From positions 62,001-126,000 of the forward strand of contig CAWCCX010000024.1 in assembly GCA_963794155.1 (NCBI GenBank): 64,000 nucleotides of DNA, read 5' to 3'. The DNA comes from Roseiarcus sp963794155 (GTDB taxonomy: Bacteria > Pseudomonadota > Alphaproteobacteria > Rhizobiales > Beijerinckiaceae). The notes beneath the pieces were generated by a model that was not told where the DNA came from, did no database searches, and was given only the letters and a program-made list of their open reading frames with translations. Position 1 is the first letter of the stretch. Every line of letters starts with the position of its first letter. Of the stretch, positions 18,145 to 26,225 are shown piece after piece. Both the position numbers and the translations under genes were made by a program.

Positions 18145-19588
18145 ATGAAAGTTGATTTCATCATCGACGGCGCTGCGGCTCCCGCCGCCTCAGGGGCGAC
18201 ATACGCCCGTCGCGATCCGGTAACCGGGGCGGTGGCGAGCGAAGCAGCGGCGGCGAGCGAGGCCGACGCCGCCAAGGTCGTCGAGGCGGCGGCGCGGGCG
18301 TTTCCCGCCTGGTCGCAAACCGGTCCGAGCGAGCGGCGCGCGCTTCTGCTCAAGGCCGCCGATCTTCTCGAGGCCCGGGCGGGCGAATTCACCCAGCCAA
18401 TGATCGAGGAAATTGGCGCAACGGCTCCGTGGGCGGGCTTCAACGTCCATTTCGCCGCCAGCATGCTGCGTGAGGCCGCGGGCCTCACGACTCAGATCCT
18501 GGGCGAGATCATTCCCGCCGACAAGCCAGGCGTGATTTCGCTTGCGGTCCGGCAGCCGGCCGGCGTCGTTCTCGGCATGGCGCCGTGGAACGCTCCGGTG
18601 ATCCTGGGCGTGCGCGCGATCGCCGCCCCGCTCGCCTGCGGCAATACGGTGATCCTGAAGTCGTCGGAAGTCTGCCCGGGGACCCATCGCCTGATCGGCC
18701 AGATCATGAATGACGCCGGGTTCCCGAAGGGGGTCGTCAATGTGATCTCGAACGCCCCCGCCGACGCTCCCAAGGTGGTGGCGGCGCTGATAGCCAATCC
18801 CGCGGTCAAGCGGGTGAACTTCACCGGCTCGTCCAAGGTCGGCAAGATGATCGCCAAGCTCGCGGCCGAGCATCTGAAGCCGGTGCTGCTCGAGCTTGGC
18901 GGCAAGGCGCCGCTCATCGTCCTCGACGACGCCGATATCGACGAGGCGGTCAACGCAGCGGTGTTCGGCGCGTTCGCGAACGCGGGCCAGATCTGCATGT
19001 CGACCGAGCGGCTCGTCGTCGACGCCAAGGTCGCCGACGCTTTCGTCGACAAGCTCGCCAAGCGTGCCGCGGCGCTGCCGAGCGGCGATCCGCGCGGCCA
19101 TGTCGTTCTCGGCTCGCTGGTCAACATCGGCGCCGCTGAGCGGATGGACGAGCTCATCGCCGACGCGGTCGGCAAAGGAGCCAAAGTCGTCGCCGGGGGA
19201 AAACGCAACGGCGCGATCGTTGAAGCGACGGTCATCGACCGCGTGACGCCTTCAATGCGCATCTATCACGAGGAGTCGTTTGGGCCAGTGAAGCCGGTGG
19301 TGCGGGTTCAGGGCGAAGAGGAGGCGATCCGGGTCGCCAACGACACCGAATATGGCCTCTCGGCCGCGGTCTTCAGCCGCGACATCCAGCGCGCGCTCAA
19401 CGTCGCAAAACGCATCGAGTTCGGGCATCTGCCACATCAACGGCCCGACGGTGCATGACGAGGCGCAGATGCCGTTCGGCGGCATGAAGTCGTCCGGCTA
19501 TGGCCGCTTCGGCAGCAAGGCGGTGATCGCCGAGTTCACGGACCTGCGCTGGATCACGATCGAGGGGCCGCAGCACTATCCGTTCTGA
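18145..19588 (+). pseudogene. Second aldehyde dehydrogenase, frameshifted near the C-terminus
   Basis: Start at ATG 18145 behind GGGAGG. The protein is a clear paralogue of the enzyme at 11016: GVVLGMAPWNAPVILGVRA, FTGSSKVGK, LELGGKAPL with the base Glu and NAGQICMSTERLVVD with the catalytic Cys. After NVAKRIE the frame fails because of an extra T in the TT at 19420-19421. One base fewer restores SGICHINGPTVHDEAQMPFG and the normal end at 19588 (WITIEGPQHYPF). The lost part contains conserved residues of the oligomerisation and substrate region, so the product as read would be inactive. An assembly error is as likely as decay. Confidence 0.88.
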
Positions 19589-19617
19589 CGGGCGATCCGC
19601 CAAGATCAAAGCGCCGA

Positions 19618-19711
19618 CCGTCATTGCGATGAGCGAAGCGACGAAGCAATCCAGCGATCGTAGGGCAGCGGCGGCGGCCCTGGATTGCTTCGCTTCGCTC
19701 GCAATGACGGC
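19618..19711. repeat. Palindromic intergenic repeat
   Basis: The left arm starts CCGTCATTGCGATGAGCG at 19618 and the right arm (19681-19710) is its inverse, TGGATTGCTTCGCTTCGC then TCGCAATGACGG, around a 26-nt GC-rich loop. This CGTCATTGCGA...GAAGCAATCC palindrome is a widely dispersed repeat in alphaproteobacterial and other genomes. Placed after the operon end, it may also work as a bidirectional terminator. Confidence 0.8.
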
Positions 19712-19738
19712 GTTGGTTCGATTCGAACGAAAAGCGCT

Positions 19739-20665
19739 CTAAGTGTTTAGTCCTGGCATTTGCTGGAGCGGGCTGATTTTGAATCGCTGCGGCTGCGAAG
19801 TCCAGGCATTGCAGATGAACTCGTATGGGGTGAGGCCTCGGAGAGTTTTGAGGCGTCTGGCGAAGTTATAGGCGTCGACGAAATCGCGCAGGTGGGTTCG
19901 CAGCTGGTCGTGGGTCTCGTAGAAGTAGCGTTTGACGGTCGCGTCCTTGATGGTGCGGTTCATTCTTTCGACTTGCCCATTGGTCCATGGATGCTTGGGC
20001 TTTGTCAGCCGATGATCGATGTCGTTCTGGGCGCAGGCGTATTCGAAGGCGTGCGCCCAAACGAGCTCTCCAGCTTCCAGGGCGGCCTTGATGTCCGTGG
20101 CCGCCGAGCTCGTATTGCCTGGCGTGGTGAAGTGGGTTCCGTTGTCGGTGAGGACGGTATGGACCTTATAAGGGACGGCGGCGATCAAGCGGCGCAGGAA
20201 GTCCCCCGCGGTGCGACGCGCCACCTTCTGGTGCATCTCGACGAAGGCGAACTTCGACGTTCGGTCGATGGCGACGAGCAGGTAGAGCTTGCCTTGCGCA
20301 GTTCGAACCTCGGCGATGTCGAGATGAAAATAGCCGATCGGATAGGGCTTGAATTTGCGTTTGGCCGAGGCTTCGCCTTCGACCTGCGGCAGCCGGGAGA
20401 TCCCATTGCGTTGCAGACACCGGTGAAGGGATGAGCGCGTCAGATGCGGGATGGTGGGTTGCAGAGCGTACAGGCAGTCGTCGAGGGGCAGCAAACTATG
20501 CCTTCGGAATGCAACGACGACGGCCTCTTCCTCTGCTGACAGGACTGTCGATCTGGGCTCCTTCGGTCCTGTCGGCAGATCGGAAACGGAGGACCGCGCT
20601 TTCCACTTGGCGATCGTCTTCGGGTTGACGCCGTAGCGCTTCGCAAGCCCCCTCAGGCTCTCTTG
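19739..20665 (-). pseudogene. IS481 transposase, C-terminal main part
   Basis: From the junction at 20665 the minus strand reads QESLRGLAKRYGVNPKTIAKWK (HTH), LPTGPKEPRSTVLS, LTRSSLHRCLQRNGISRLP and then the DDE integrase core. Catalytic residues sit in GYFHLDIAEV (first D), VLTDNGTHFT (second D) and TNGQVERMNRTIKDA (E), ending QMPGLNT. The start and first 22 residues are on the other side of the inserted IS at 22055-22120. Joined, the protein would be a normal IS481 transposase. Confidence 0.9.
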
Positions 20666-20755
20666 ATGGTGTGGACGGCGCTCGCACCGATCCTCCCGCG
20701 ATGAAAGAGGCGTGGCAGATTGGCGCTGTCGAAGATGCCTCAAAGGAGAGCCGCA

Positions 20756-21799
20756 ATGGGCAAGGCTAAGGTTGACTTGAACTCGGTGACGACGGTGGGC
20801 CTCGATCTGGCGAAACAGGTCTTCCAGATTCACGCGGTGGATGTTGACGGCAGGATCGTCATCGCCTCCGCCTTGCGCCGCAAGGACGTGTTGTCTTTCT
20901 TCAGCTCTCTACCGCCCTGCGTCATAGGTTTGGAAGCCTGCGGTTCAGCCCATCATTGGGCTCGCGAATTGGTCAAACTCGGTCACGACGCCCGGCTGAT
21001 GCCGCCCAATTACGTCAAGGCTTATGTCCGTCGTCAAAAGAATGATGCCGCTGACGCGGCAGCGATTTGCGAAGCGGTCACTCGACCTTCAATGCGGTTC
21101 GTGCCGATACGATCAGTCAGCAACCAAGCCATACTCATGTGTCACAAAGTGCGTGAACTTCTGGTGTCTCAACGCACACAACTCGTCAACGCATTGCGCG
21201 GCCATCTGGCGGAGGTCGGCATTATTGCCGCCCAAGGACCGAATGGAGCCTACGCGTTGGCAGCAGCGATTTTGGAGGGGGATAGCTCCATCCCGCTCTG
21301 CGTGCGGGATGCGCTCGCGCCGATCATCCGTAAGCTGCAGGCACTCAACGATGAGATCGCCGCGAGCGACCGCGTCATTATCGGACTGGTGAAGACTGAC
21401 GCCAACGCCAGACGTCTGATGAGCGTTCCTGGGATCGGCCCGATAACGGCCTCTGCGATCGCCGCGAGTGTCCAGGATGTCGCCGCCTTCTCCGGCCCTC
21501 GGGAGTTCGCAGCGTTCCTCGGATTGGCGCCAAGACAGAACTCCTCTGGCGGTAAGGAGCGCCTCGGACGCGTGTCAAAAATGGGAAACCGATATCTCCG
21601 AAAACTGTTGGTCGTCGGCGCCCATGCTGTCCTCTTCCATCGAAAGGCTCATCAGGATGGGCTCAGAATGTGGGCGGCGAAGCTTATGGAAACCAAACCA
21701 TTCAAGCTTGTCGCGGTAGCGCTGGCAAACAAGCTCGCAAGGATCGCCTTCGCCGTCATGCGCGATGGCTCCATCTACGGGAGCGCCATGGCGGGATAG
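20756..21799 (+). CDS. IS110/IS1111-family transposase
   Basis: An intact 347-residue DEDD transposase-recombinase. Start at ATG 20756 behind AAAGGAGAG. The N-terminal DEDD_Tnp_IS110 part has VGLDLAKQVFQIHAVD (first D), GLEACGSAHHWARELVKLGH (E) and RRQKNDAADAAAICEA (two D). The C-terminal Transposase_20 part has LMSVPGIGPITASAI, FAAFLGLAPRQNSSGGKERLGR and MGNRYLRKLLV, the last including the serine region used in catalysis by this family. Unlike the copy at 2687, this gene has no frameshift, so the element could still be active. Confidence 0.95.
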   Translation: MGKAKVDLNSVTTVGLDLAKQVFQIHAVDVDGRIVIASALRRKDVLSFFSSLPPCVIGLEACGSAHHWARELVKLGHDARLMPPNYVKAYVRRQKNDAADAAAICEAVTRPSMRFVPIRSVSNQAILMCHKVRELLVSQRTQLVNALRGHLAEVGIIAAQGPNGAYALAAAILEGDSSIPLCVRDALAPIIRKLQALNDEIAASDRVIIGLVKTDANARRLMSVPGIGPITASAIAASVQDVAAFSGPREFAAFLGLAPRQNSSGGKERLGRVSKMGNRYLRKLLVVGAHAVLFHRKAHQDGLRMWAAKLMETKPFKLVAVALANKLARIAFAVMRDGSIYGSAMAG

Positions 21800-22054
21800 C
21801 CCGGCGGCTCGATCATTAGGCGATCACCGAATCGGGGGTGACTACGTTGTGATGCGAACGCACGAGGATCGGTTCGTGAAGCCTGCAGCATAGTCGGAGC
21901 GCGAAGCTCGTTCTCTTGATCAGGCAAACGAACCAGCGGAAACCATCAGGGCCAGCGGGCGATGTCCCGCGCCAAAAGGCCGAAGACATGACCGCACCCG
22001 CGAACCTCGCATTACGGCAAACAACCCTTGATCTGCGAGCGCCGTCCAGACATG
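21800..22054 (+). other. Non-coding right end of the IS1111-type element (candidate guide RNA)
   Basis: No protein is encoded between the transposase stop and the right end. In IS1111-type elements the guide (bridge/seek) RNA that pairs with target and donor DNA is encoded downstream of the transposase, in contrast to the upstream position in the IS110 group. This stretch has the right place and size. The RNA itself is not demonstrated from sequence. Confidence 0.4.
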
Positions 22055-22120
22055 ACTATGCTGTATCGCTCGACGGACCGCCTCTGTCGTTGTGGCGCTC
22101 CCGTGTAGAATCTGTCCCAT
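22055..22120 (-). pseudogene. IS481 transposase, N-terminal 22 residues
   Basis: From ATG 22120 the minus strand encodes MGQILHGSATTTEAVRRAIQ followed by HS, the standard IS481 transposase start. It is cut at 22055 by the IS1111-type element and continues at 20665. Confidence 0.88.
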
Positions 22121-22174
22121 AGCGCATCCTTCGAATCACTCGATAATGCCCCATCAAAGTCTGGGACGAAACAT

Positions 22175-23689
22175 CTAAGCGAGGGCGAGGCGGATCATCT
22201 GGTAGGAATAAGGCGGGAGCCTCGCGGTGATGCGCCCGTCCTTGACCTTCGCGCCCGAGCCGGCCTTCGGCGCGACGGTCATGGGCTTCTTCAGCGTGTT
22301 GACCGCTTCGAGGTCGGCGTTCGTCATCACTTGGTGATCCATGACCCTCGCGGCGGCGAAACCCTGGAGGTCGACCTCGAGGTCGAGCGCTTCGCTCCCG
22401 CGCCGGTTGACGGCGAAGAGGGTCAGCGTCCTGCCGGCCTCGTCGTGGACGCCGGCGATGTCGAGATAGGGCACGTTGTCGGCGACCTGAGAATCATAGC
22501 CCGGGGATCGGACGCTGAGCTGAAGCGCATCGCCGCGCCCGTAAACGGAGGCGAAATAATAGGGATAAAAGATTGTCTGTCGCCACGCCGCGCCGCCGGG
22601 CTCGGTCATGATCGGGGCGATCACGTTCACAAGTTGGGCGATGCAGGCTATTCTCACCACGTCGGAGCGGCGAATGAAGGTGTTGAGAATGCAACCGACC
22701 TGGAGAGCGTCCTCGAAATTATAGATGTCCTCGAGCAGCCGCGGCGCATGCGGCCAGCCCTTGGCCCCGCCTAGGATCTCGCGGTCCTGAGCGTTGGAAT
22801 GATACCAGACGTTCCATTCGTCGAAAGAAATCGTCACCCGCTTGCGGCTGCGTTTTCGCGCCCGGACGAATTCGATCGTCGAGGCGATGGCGTTGATATA
22901 GGCGTCGAGCTTGGCGTTGAGCGCGAGGTATTCGGCGGTGTTCTTGCCGCGATTGGCGAAATACATGTGCAACGAAATGTGGTCGACCGCATCATAGGTG
23001 TGCTCGAGGACGACGCGCTCCCACTCGGGATAGGTCTGCATGTCCGAGTTCGACGAACCGCAGACGATGAGCTCGAGCGACTTGTCGAAGGCCCGGAGCG
23101 TCTTCGCCACTTCGTTGGCGAGGCGGCCGTACTCGTCGGCGGTCTTGTGGCCGACCTGCCATGGACCATCCATCTCGTTGCCGAGGCACCAGTGCTTGAC
23201 CCCGAACGGCTCGGCGCGGCCGTGTTTCTTGCGCAAGTCGCCCCAGGCGCTGCCGGTCGGACCGTTGACGTATTCGACGAAATTGCGCGCCTGGTCGAGC
23301 CCGCGCGAACCGAGATTGATCGCCAGCATCAATTCCGCGCCGGCGGCGTCGCACCACTTGGCGAACTCATGCACGCCGACCGCGTTGGACTCGGAGGTAT
23401 GCCAGGCGAGGTCGAGCCGTGTCGGCCGATCCTGGCGCGGACCGACCCCGTCCTCCCAATTGTAGGCCGAAACGAAATTGCCTCCAGGATAGCGCACGAT
23501 CGGGACCTTCAGTTCCCGAACCAGTTCGATGACGTCCTTGCGCATTCCGTCGGCGTTCGCGCTTTTATGATCGGGTTCGTAGATGCCGGTGTAGATCGCG
23601 CGGCCGAGGTGTTCGAGAAACGCGCCGTACAGGCGGTCGTCGATTTTCGCGATCCGGTAGTCCCGATTGGCGGTAACCGACGCGCGCAT
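22175..23689 (-). CDS. Alpha-L-arabinofuranosidase, GH51
   Basis: A 504-residue cytoplasmic enzyme (no signal peptide) releasing terminal alpha-L-arabinofuranose from arabino-oligosaccharides. The start is ATG 23689 with GGAGGGG upstream; the frame remains open further back without support. Family marks: YGAFLEHLGRAIYTGIYEP, VPIVRYPGGNFVSAYNWEDGVGP, the acid/base Glu in CLGNEMDGPW near residue 175, HISLHMYF, and the nucleophile Glu in SFDEWNVWY near residue 295. The C-terminus is the beta-sandwich of the clan (LTLFAVNRRGSEAL). The stop TAG lies inside the right target duplication of the IS481 element. It is divergent from a sugar importer and shares its control region. Confidence 0.95.
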   Translation of the reverse strand: MRASVTANRDYRIAKIDDRLYGAFLEHLGRAIYTGIYEPDHKSANADGMRKDVIELVRELKVPIVRYPGGNFVSAYNWEDGVGPRQDRPTRLDLAWHTSESNAVGVHEFAKWCDAAGAELMLAINLGSRGLDQARNFVEYVNGPTGSAWGDLRKKHGRAEPFGVKHWCLGNEMDGPWQVGHKTADEYGRLANEVAKTLRAFDKSLELIVCGSSNSDMQTYPEWERVVLEHTYDAVDHISLHMYFANRGKNTAEYLALNAKLDAYINAIASTIEFVRARKRSRKRVTISFDEWNVWYHSNAQDREILGGAKGWPHAPRLLEDIYNFEDALQVGCILNTFIRRSDVVRIACIAQLVNVIAPIMTEPGGAAWRQTIFYPYYFASVYGRGDALQLSVRSPGYDSQVADNVPYLDIAGVHDEAGRTLTLFAVNRRGSEALDLEVDLQGFAAARVMDHQVMTNADLEAVNTLKKPMTVAPKAGSGAKVKDGRITARLPPYSYQMIRLALA

Positions 23690-23703
23690 GTCCCCTCCGC
23701 ATA

Positions 23704-23722
23704 ATATCAAGAAGTTCGATAT
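23704..23722. promoter_or_regulatory. Operator candidate A: ATATC-N9-GATAT
   Basis: A symmetric site 15 bp upstream of the GH51 start. The core TATC-N9-GATA recurs at 29217-29233 in front of the ArsR-type regulator gene and, with one change, at 23863-23879. Confidence 0.55.
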
Positions 23723-23862
23723 ATAGGACCCGCTTCCGCGCGCCGCGTCAAGCCGCGCCAGATAATTGACGGAAGGGTCCTTTTGCCACGGAAATGCTGG
23801 AAGACCGGCCGGCCGGAGCGTCGTTTGGGGCGGCGGCGCAAGCGGCCCCCTCCACGGTTCAG

Positions 23863-23879
23863 TATCAAGTTCGTTGATT
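23863..23879. promoter_or_regulatory. Operator candidate B: TATC-N9-GATT
   Basis: Second copy of the same spaced dyad, in the same GH51/importer control region (one mismatch in the right half). The two sites lie 159 bp apart. Confidence 0.45.
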
Positions 23880-23892
23880 GAAAGCGCTTGGC
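23878..23892. promoter_or_regulatory. LacI-type operator candidate (TTGAAAGCGCTTGGC)
   Basis: A palindromic core AAGCGCTT with a TTG left arm, close to the usual LacI-family operator (TG-AA-CG-TT-CA). It overlaps the edge of the TATC-N9-GATT site. The LacI-family protein encoded at 35126 is the obvious candidate ligand. Confidence 0.4.
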
Positions 23893-23990
23893 GCCCTGCG
23901 TTTTCATCGCTACCATTCCGCGGCGAGGCTTCCCGAAGGCGCAATTCCGGAGCCGGGAAGCCGCCAGGTCATTTTTGGGAGGAAGTCGAG

Positions 23991-25262
23991 ATGATCCGCA
24001 AAATCTTGTACGCGACCCTGGCCAGCGCGGCGTTGACCGTCGGCGCGGCGCGAGCCGAAGACACCATCGTCTGGTGGGATTTCCTGAGCGGCGGCGACGG
24101 GGTCCGCATGAAGGCGATGCTCGACGAGTTCAATAAGGAGCACGCTGGCAAGGTCAAGATCGACGCGACGACGTTCGAATGGGGCGTTCCGTTCTACAGC
24201 AAGGTGCAAACCTCAGCGGCCGTCGGCCAGGGGCCGGACGTGATGACCTACCATGAGTCGCGTATGCCGCTTGGCATCTCGACCGGCTCGCTGAGCCCGA
24301 TCACGCCGGAGGAGCTCGCTGCGTCCGGCATCAAGGCGAGCGACTTTGGTCCCGCGAACTGGAAGGCGGCTCAAGGGACGGACGGCAAGCAATATGGCGT
24401 GCCGCTCGATATTCATTCGATCATTCTCTATTACAACAAGGACCTTCTCAAAAAAGCCGGCCTGCTCGGCGACGACGGCAAGCCGAAGGGGCTCGACGGC
24501 GCCGCCAATTTCGATGCGGCCTTGGCCAAACTAACCACCAAGGATGTCGCAGGGCTTTCCGTCCCGGACGACAACGCGTCCGGCTGGCGCATCTTCTACA
24601 CGCTCTTGAACCAGCAGGGCGGCGAGTTCCTCAAGGACGGCAAGTTCCTCGACGGCGACAATCTGGACAAAGCGACGACGGCGCTCGCCGAAATGAACAA
24701 GTGGGTCAAGAACGGCTGGACGCCCGCCAAGACCGAGTATCCGGCCTCGATCGCCCTCTTCACCGCAGGCAAGGCGGCGATGCACATCAATGGCGTCTGG
24801 GAAGTGCCGACCATGGTCGACCTCGCCAAGAAGGGCCAGCTGTTCGACTGGGGCGCGATCCAGATTCCGGTCTTCTACGATCACCCCGCGACGTGGGCGG
24901 ACTCGCACTCGTTCGCCATTCCCGACCGCAAGGGCAATCCAGTCGATGCCGCCAAGCGAAAGGAGGTGCTCGACGCCGTCCACTGGTTCAACCAGCACTC
25001 GCTGGAATGGGCGGGCGGCGGCCACGTGCCGGCGTTCCTGCCGGTGCAGGAGAGTGCCGAATACAAGGCGCTCAAACCCAATTCGGACTATTCGTCGCTG
25101 GCGAAGACCGCCGTCTTCGATCCGGTGTCGACCTTGGCCGGCGTGGCCTCCCCGGTCTATGACGCGGCGGGCAACTACGTCGTGCCGGCGATGAGCGGCG
25201 AAATGTCGCCCGCCGACGCCGCCAAGCAGATGCGCGACGATCTTCAGAATCATGCCAAATAG
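23991..25262 (+). CDS. Sugar ABC transporter substrate-binding protein (first importer)
   Basis: A 423-residue family 1 extracellular binding protein (CUT1 importers). It has a Sec signal peptide (IRKILYATLASAALTVGAARA), mature start near residue 23 (EDTIVWWDFLSGGDGVRMKAM), and typical PDVMTYHESRMP, YGVPLDIHSIILYYNKDLLKKAG and LFTAGKAAMHINGVWE segments. ATG at 23991 follows GGGAGGA. It heads a four-gene importer operon. Divergent GH51 suggests arabinose-containing oligosaccharides as ligand, by context only. Confidence 0.93.
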   Translation: MIRKILYATLASAALTVGAARAEDTIVWWDFLSGGDGVRMKAMLDEFNKEHAGKVKIDATTFEWGVPFYSKVQTSAAVGQGPDVMTYHESRMPLGISTGSLSPITPEELAASGIKASDFGPANWKAAQGTDGKQYGVPLDIHSIILYYNKDLLKKAGLLGDDGKPKGLDGAANFDAALAKLTTKDVAGLSVPDDNASGWRIFYTLLNQQGGEFLKDGKFLDGDNLDKATTALAEMNKWVKNGWTPAKTEYPASIALFTAGKAAMHINGVWEVPTMVDLAKKGQLFDWGAIQIPVFYDHPATWADSHSFAIPDRKGNPVDAAKRKEVLDAVHWFNQHSLEWAGGGHVPAFLPVQESAEYKALKPNSDYSSLAKTAVFDPVSTLAGVASPVYDAAGNYVVPAMSGEMSPADAAKQMRDDLQNHAK

Positions 25263-25340
25263 GGATTAGCTTCCGCTGACCCCGGCCGCCTCCTCCTGGC
25301 GGCGGCCGGCGCCCAGCTGAGCCCGAGCCGAGGCCTCAAA

Positions 25341-26225
25341 TTGATCGTCAAGAGCAGGCGCAACGAGATTGCGGTCGCTTACGCTCTTATGGCGCCGTTT
25401 ATCATCATTTACGGCGTGATTTTCATTTGGCCGACGATCAAGATGGTCGAGCTGAGCTTCACGGACGCGCCGCTGATCGGCGAGGGCGCGTGGGTTGGAT
25501 TCAAGAACTTCTGGCGCCTGCAATCGGATCGGCTGTTCTGGACGGCGGTCTGGAACACCATCTACTTTGTGCTGCTCTCGGTCATCCCGAGCACCCTCAT
25601 TGGCCTTGTCGTTGCGCTCGCGGTCAACCGGCTGAAAGGTTGGGTGCAAAGCGTCGTTCTCGCGGCTTTTTTTCTCCCCTACATCCTGCCGGTCTCAGTG
25701 GTGTTCCGCATCTGGAGTTGGATGTTCGACAAGGACTTCGGCATTGCGCAATACGCGATCACGCCGTTCACCGGAGGTCAGCATGTTTCGGTGTTCCGTA
25801 CGCTTCCCCTGTTCATGCCCGCGGTCGCATTCGTCACGATTTGGTGGCTCTTGGGCTTCAACGTGCTGCTGTTCATCGCCGGTTTGCGCAACATTTCGAG
25901 CGAGATCTATGAAGCCGCCGAGCTGGACGGGGCCGGCCGCTGGACCCAATTTCGCCGCATCACTTGGCCGTTGATCTGGCCGGTGACCGCGCTCGTCCTG
26001 ACAATTCAGCTCATCCTTCAGCTCAAGATTTTCGATCAGGTCTATTTGTTCGCTGCGAACGTTCGCACCGACGCGACGATGGTCATGGTGCAATATATTT
26101 TGAAACAGGGATTCCAGTTGAACAAAGGCGGGCTGGCTGCGGCCGCGTCGCTCGTCCTCTTCCTCGTCATTGTCGTGCTGTCGGTGCTGCAGTTTCAACT
26201 CCTGCGCGCGCGAGGCGGACGATGA
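25341..26225 (+). CDS. Sugar ABC transporter permease 1 (MalF/UgpA-like)
   Basis: A 294-residue membrane protein with six predicted helices. The cytoplasmic EAA loop that docks the ATPase is EIYEAAELDGAGRWTQFRRITWPLI near residue 195. The start taken is TTG at 25341 because the first transmembrane helix (AVAYALMAPFIIIYGVIF) needs the residues before the next ATG at 25389. It overlaps the second permease by 4 nt. Confidence 0.9.
   Translation: MIVKSRRNEIAVAYALMAPFIIIYGVIFIWPTIKMVELSFTDAPLIGEGAWVGFKNFWRLQSDRLFWTAVWNTIYFVLLSVIPSTLIGLVVALAVNRLKGWVQSVVLAAFFLPYILPVSVVFRIWSWMFDKDFGIAQYAITPFTGGQHVSVFRTLPLFMPAVAFVTIWWLLGFNVLLFIAGLRNISSEIYEAAELDGAGRWTQFRRITWPLIWPVTALVLTIQLILQLKIFDQVYLFAANVRTDATMVMVQYILKQGFQLNKGGLAAAASLVLFLVIVVLSVLQFQLLRARGGR

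Larger units (their letters stand above)
20666..22054 (+). mobile_element. IS110-family element of the IS1111 type, inserted in the IS481 transposase
   Basis: About 1389 bp. Removing 20666-22054 rejoins the IS481 transposase codons exactly (…H-S-Q-E-S…), which defines the ends to within one base (a G is shared). Subterminal inverted repeats of 15 identical bases, TGGACGGCGCTCGCA, lie at 20672-20686 and, inverted, at 22034-22048; such repeats set the IS1111 group apart from IS110 proper. It contains one intact transposase and a 255-bp non-coding right end. Confidence 0.88.
19738..22179. mobile_element. IS481-family insertion with 6-bp target duplication
   Basis: The element proper runs from 19744 to 22173. 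Its ends are inverted repeats (TGTTTAGTCCTGGCATTTG at 19744; TGTTTCGTCCCAGACTTTG read inward from 22173; 14 of 19 match). It is flanked by the direct repeat TCTAAG at 19738-19743 and 22174-22179. A 6-bp duplication resembling NCTAGN is what IS481 makes. The transposase gene inside is broken by a second element (20666-22054). The right copy of the duplication contains the stop codon of the arabinofuranosidase gene, and the left copy supplies the stop codon of the transposase. Confidence 0.88.
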
